This document shows positions 5,906-6,865 of a stretch of DNA of 6,865 nucleotides, piece by piece. This stretch comes from Chitinophaga pinensis. Its GTDB lineage: Bacteria; Bacteroidota; Bacteroidia; Chitinophagales; Chitinophagaceae. The stretch's first letter is position 1; each line of letters opens with the position of its first letter. The position numbers and the translations under genes were made by a program. A model generated the notes under the pieces. It was not told the origin of the DNA and did not search any database. It saw only the letters and a list, made by a program, of their open reading frames with translations. Location of the stretch: the NCBI GenBank assembly GCA_943331145.2, contig CALQKL020000118.1:1-6865 (forward strand), read 5' to 3'.

Positions 5906-6865
5906 TTACTTTTTATAAATGGTATAATTAAATGACTCGCCAAGTTCATTGGTTATTTTGAGGGAATAAACGCCACTTGCATTGCCCTTCAAAAAGGCAA
6001 TCTTTTTAGTAGTACCCTGACTGTTTAACCACTCCCCTTCTACAATTTTTTTACCTAAAACATCTGTGAGTTGATAAAAATATTTTCCAAAGTTAGATTG
6101 ATTTGAAATTACAGTTATGGTGTTATTGATAACTGGATTCGGGAATATGATAAATTGTTGTTTAGCATTTGAGACAACTATTTTTACTGTTTTGCTTAAT
6201 TGAGTTGTTCCCATTGCTTCTACAGACCTGATTCGATAATAATTAACACCCCAATTAGGTTGCTCATCGATTAAATCATACCCATGTGTTGAAGGATTAT
6301 TCAATGCCAATACAGACCCAATTTTTATAAAATCAACGCCATTTAAGCTTCTTTCCACTTCGTACTTATTGATGTTTACTTCTTGAGATACCGCCCAATT
6401 AACCAATACAGATTTCTCATCTTTTCTTACTGCCTTAACATCAACAAAATTTACTGGCAACGGAGCCAATAGTGCATTATCAAATACCAATAAGAACCTG
6501 TCACTAGCTTTTGACCCTTCATTAGAATTAACTTCAAAATTATAAACCAAAGAATCTGATAAATTTACATTTGTACTTTGATTTGTAAACTTATCAATGA
6601 GTTTTGCACTGGTTAATGAATTGGCCCAATTAGATACATTTATTTTAAAATTATAGTTGCCAATTTTTGATACCAACATTTTATAAAATAAGGTATCATT
6701 AATTAAAACAGGCTTTCTTTTTTCAATAGCAAGTGAATTTCCATTTCTATAAATGGAGAAATTATCGCCAACATTTAAATATTTTAACGCGTCATCCGAT
6801 GCATCATCAGAATAAGCATCTTCAAACATAACTAAATTACCATCACTTATTTTATAACGACCATC
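5906..6865 (-). CDS. C-terminal part of a secreted protein with a T9SS type A sorting domain (5' end cut by window)
   Basis: The frame stays open to the window edge: 12 codons precede the first in-frame ATG at 6829 and read without a stop in the same style of sequence. That ATG is therefore almost certainly internal and the true start lies outside the window. Of 319 visible residues, about 1-130 form a beta-rich segment ending in RFLLVF, a style common just before the tail of large exported Bacteroidota proteins. About 134-230 is a fibronectin-III-like module, with LPVNF at its start, VLVNW, the KYEVERS strand and NYYRIRSVE. About 237-319 is the type A secretion tail (Por_Secre_tail family), with FPNP, the LTDVLGKKI strand and the GVYSLKI strand. 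Type A tails direct export through T9SS and are normally cleaved when the protein is released or anchored to lipopolysaccharide. The catalytic or binding part is not in view, so the product's activity cannot be named. The gene lies 260 bp upstream of the type B surface protein gene on the same strand, and a shared transcript is uncertain. Confidence 0.9.
   Translation of the reverse strand, partial: DGRYKISDGNLVMFEDAYSDDASDDALKYLNVGDNFSIYRNGNSLAIEKRKPVLINDTLFYKMLVSKIGNYNFKINVSNWANSLTSAKLIDKFTNQSTNVNLSDSLVYNFEVNSNEGSKASDRFLLVFDNALLAPLPVNFVDVKAVRKDEKSVLVNWAVSQEVNINKYEVERSLNGVDFIKIGSVLALNNPSTHGYDLIDEQPNWGVNYYRIRSVEAMGTTQLSKTVKIVVSNAKQQFIIFPNPVINNTITVISNQSNFGKYFYQLTDVLGKKIVEGEWLNSQGTTKKIAFLKGNASGVYSLKITNELGESFNYTIYKK

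Noticed and set aside
5890..5908. Inverted repeat TAAAATA-CGGTT-TATTTTA (minus strand) at the type A stop codon, as a terminator
   Set aside because: The stem is only A-T pairs, includes the stop codon and is not followed by a T run, so it is too weak to call an intrinsic terminator.
5767..5949. 60-codon minus-strand open frame across the intergenic repeat
   Set aside because: It overlaps the end of the type A gene out of frame and is kept open mostly by the heptanucleotide array, which yields a false seven-residue periodicity. No leader or family resemblance is seen.
6827..6829. ATG at 6829 as the start of the type A gene
   Set aside because: The frame is open for 12 more codons to the window edge with similar composition, there is no signal peptide after this ATG, and a T9SS substrate must have one, so the real start is outside the window.

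Overview
The window looks like chromosomal DNA from a low-GC member of the Bacteroidota. The sequence shows only protein families tied to the type IX secretion system (T9SS), a preference for A/T-ending codons, and translation starts with A/T-rich leaders instead of Shine-Dalgarno sequences. The repeat-rich extracellular proteins and a degenerate heptanucleotide intergenic repeat suggest a gliding or surface-attached Bacteroidota (Chitinophagales, Sphingobacteriales or Flavobacteriales). The lineage below phylum is a guess.

All real genes are on the minus strand, so transcription runs from high to low coordinates. First comes the C-terminal part of a secreted protein (5906-6865, 5' end outside the window), with a fibronectin-III-like module and a type A T9SS sorting domain. 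A 260-bp gap (5646-5905) follows. It holds an array of about 14 degenerate 7-bp units, a 12-bp perfect palindrome and a tentative Bacteroidota-style promoter. Next is a complete 1588-residue multidomain surface protein (879-5645): signal peptide, N-terminal beta-sandwich, two FN3-like repeats, a further beta-sandwich, a long IgGFc-binding-protein-like region, two PKD domains, several Ig-like modules and a type B (gliding-motility-associated, CHU_C) sorting domain. Only 38 bp further on is a PorP/SprF-family outer membrane protein gene (1-840, 3' end outside the window).

The adhesin-like type B protein and the PorP/SprF protein very probably form a transcription unit and a functional pair. In well-studied Bacteroidota, PorP/SprF-type proteins are needed for secretion or surface attachment of type B substrates such as SprB, often encoded next door. 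The type A protein upstream is a separate T9SS substrate, and nothing here shows that it works with the other two.

I found no RNA genes, insertion sequences, CRISPR arrays or phage genes, and no clearly new system. The observations most worth following up are the heptanucleotide array, the PorP-substrate pairing, the IgGFc-like core inside a T9SS adhesin, and the one-cysteine-pair-per-module arrangement in its C-terminal third.
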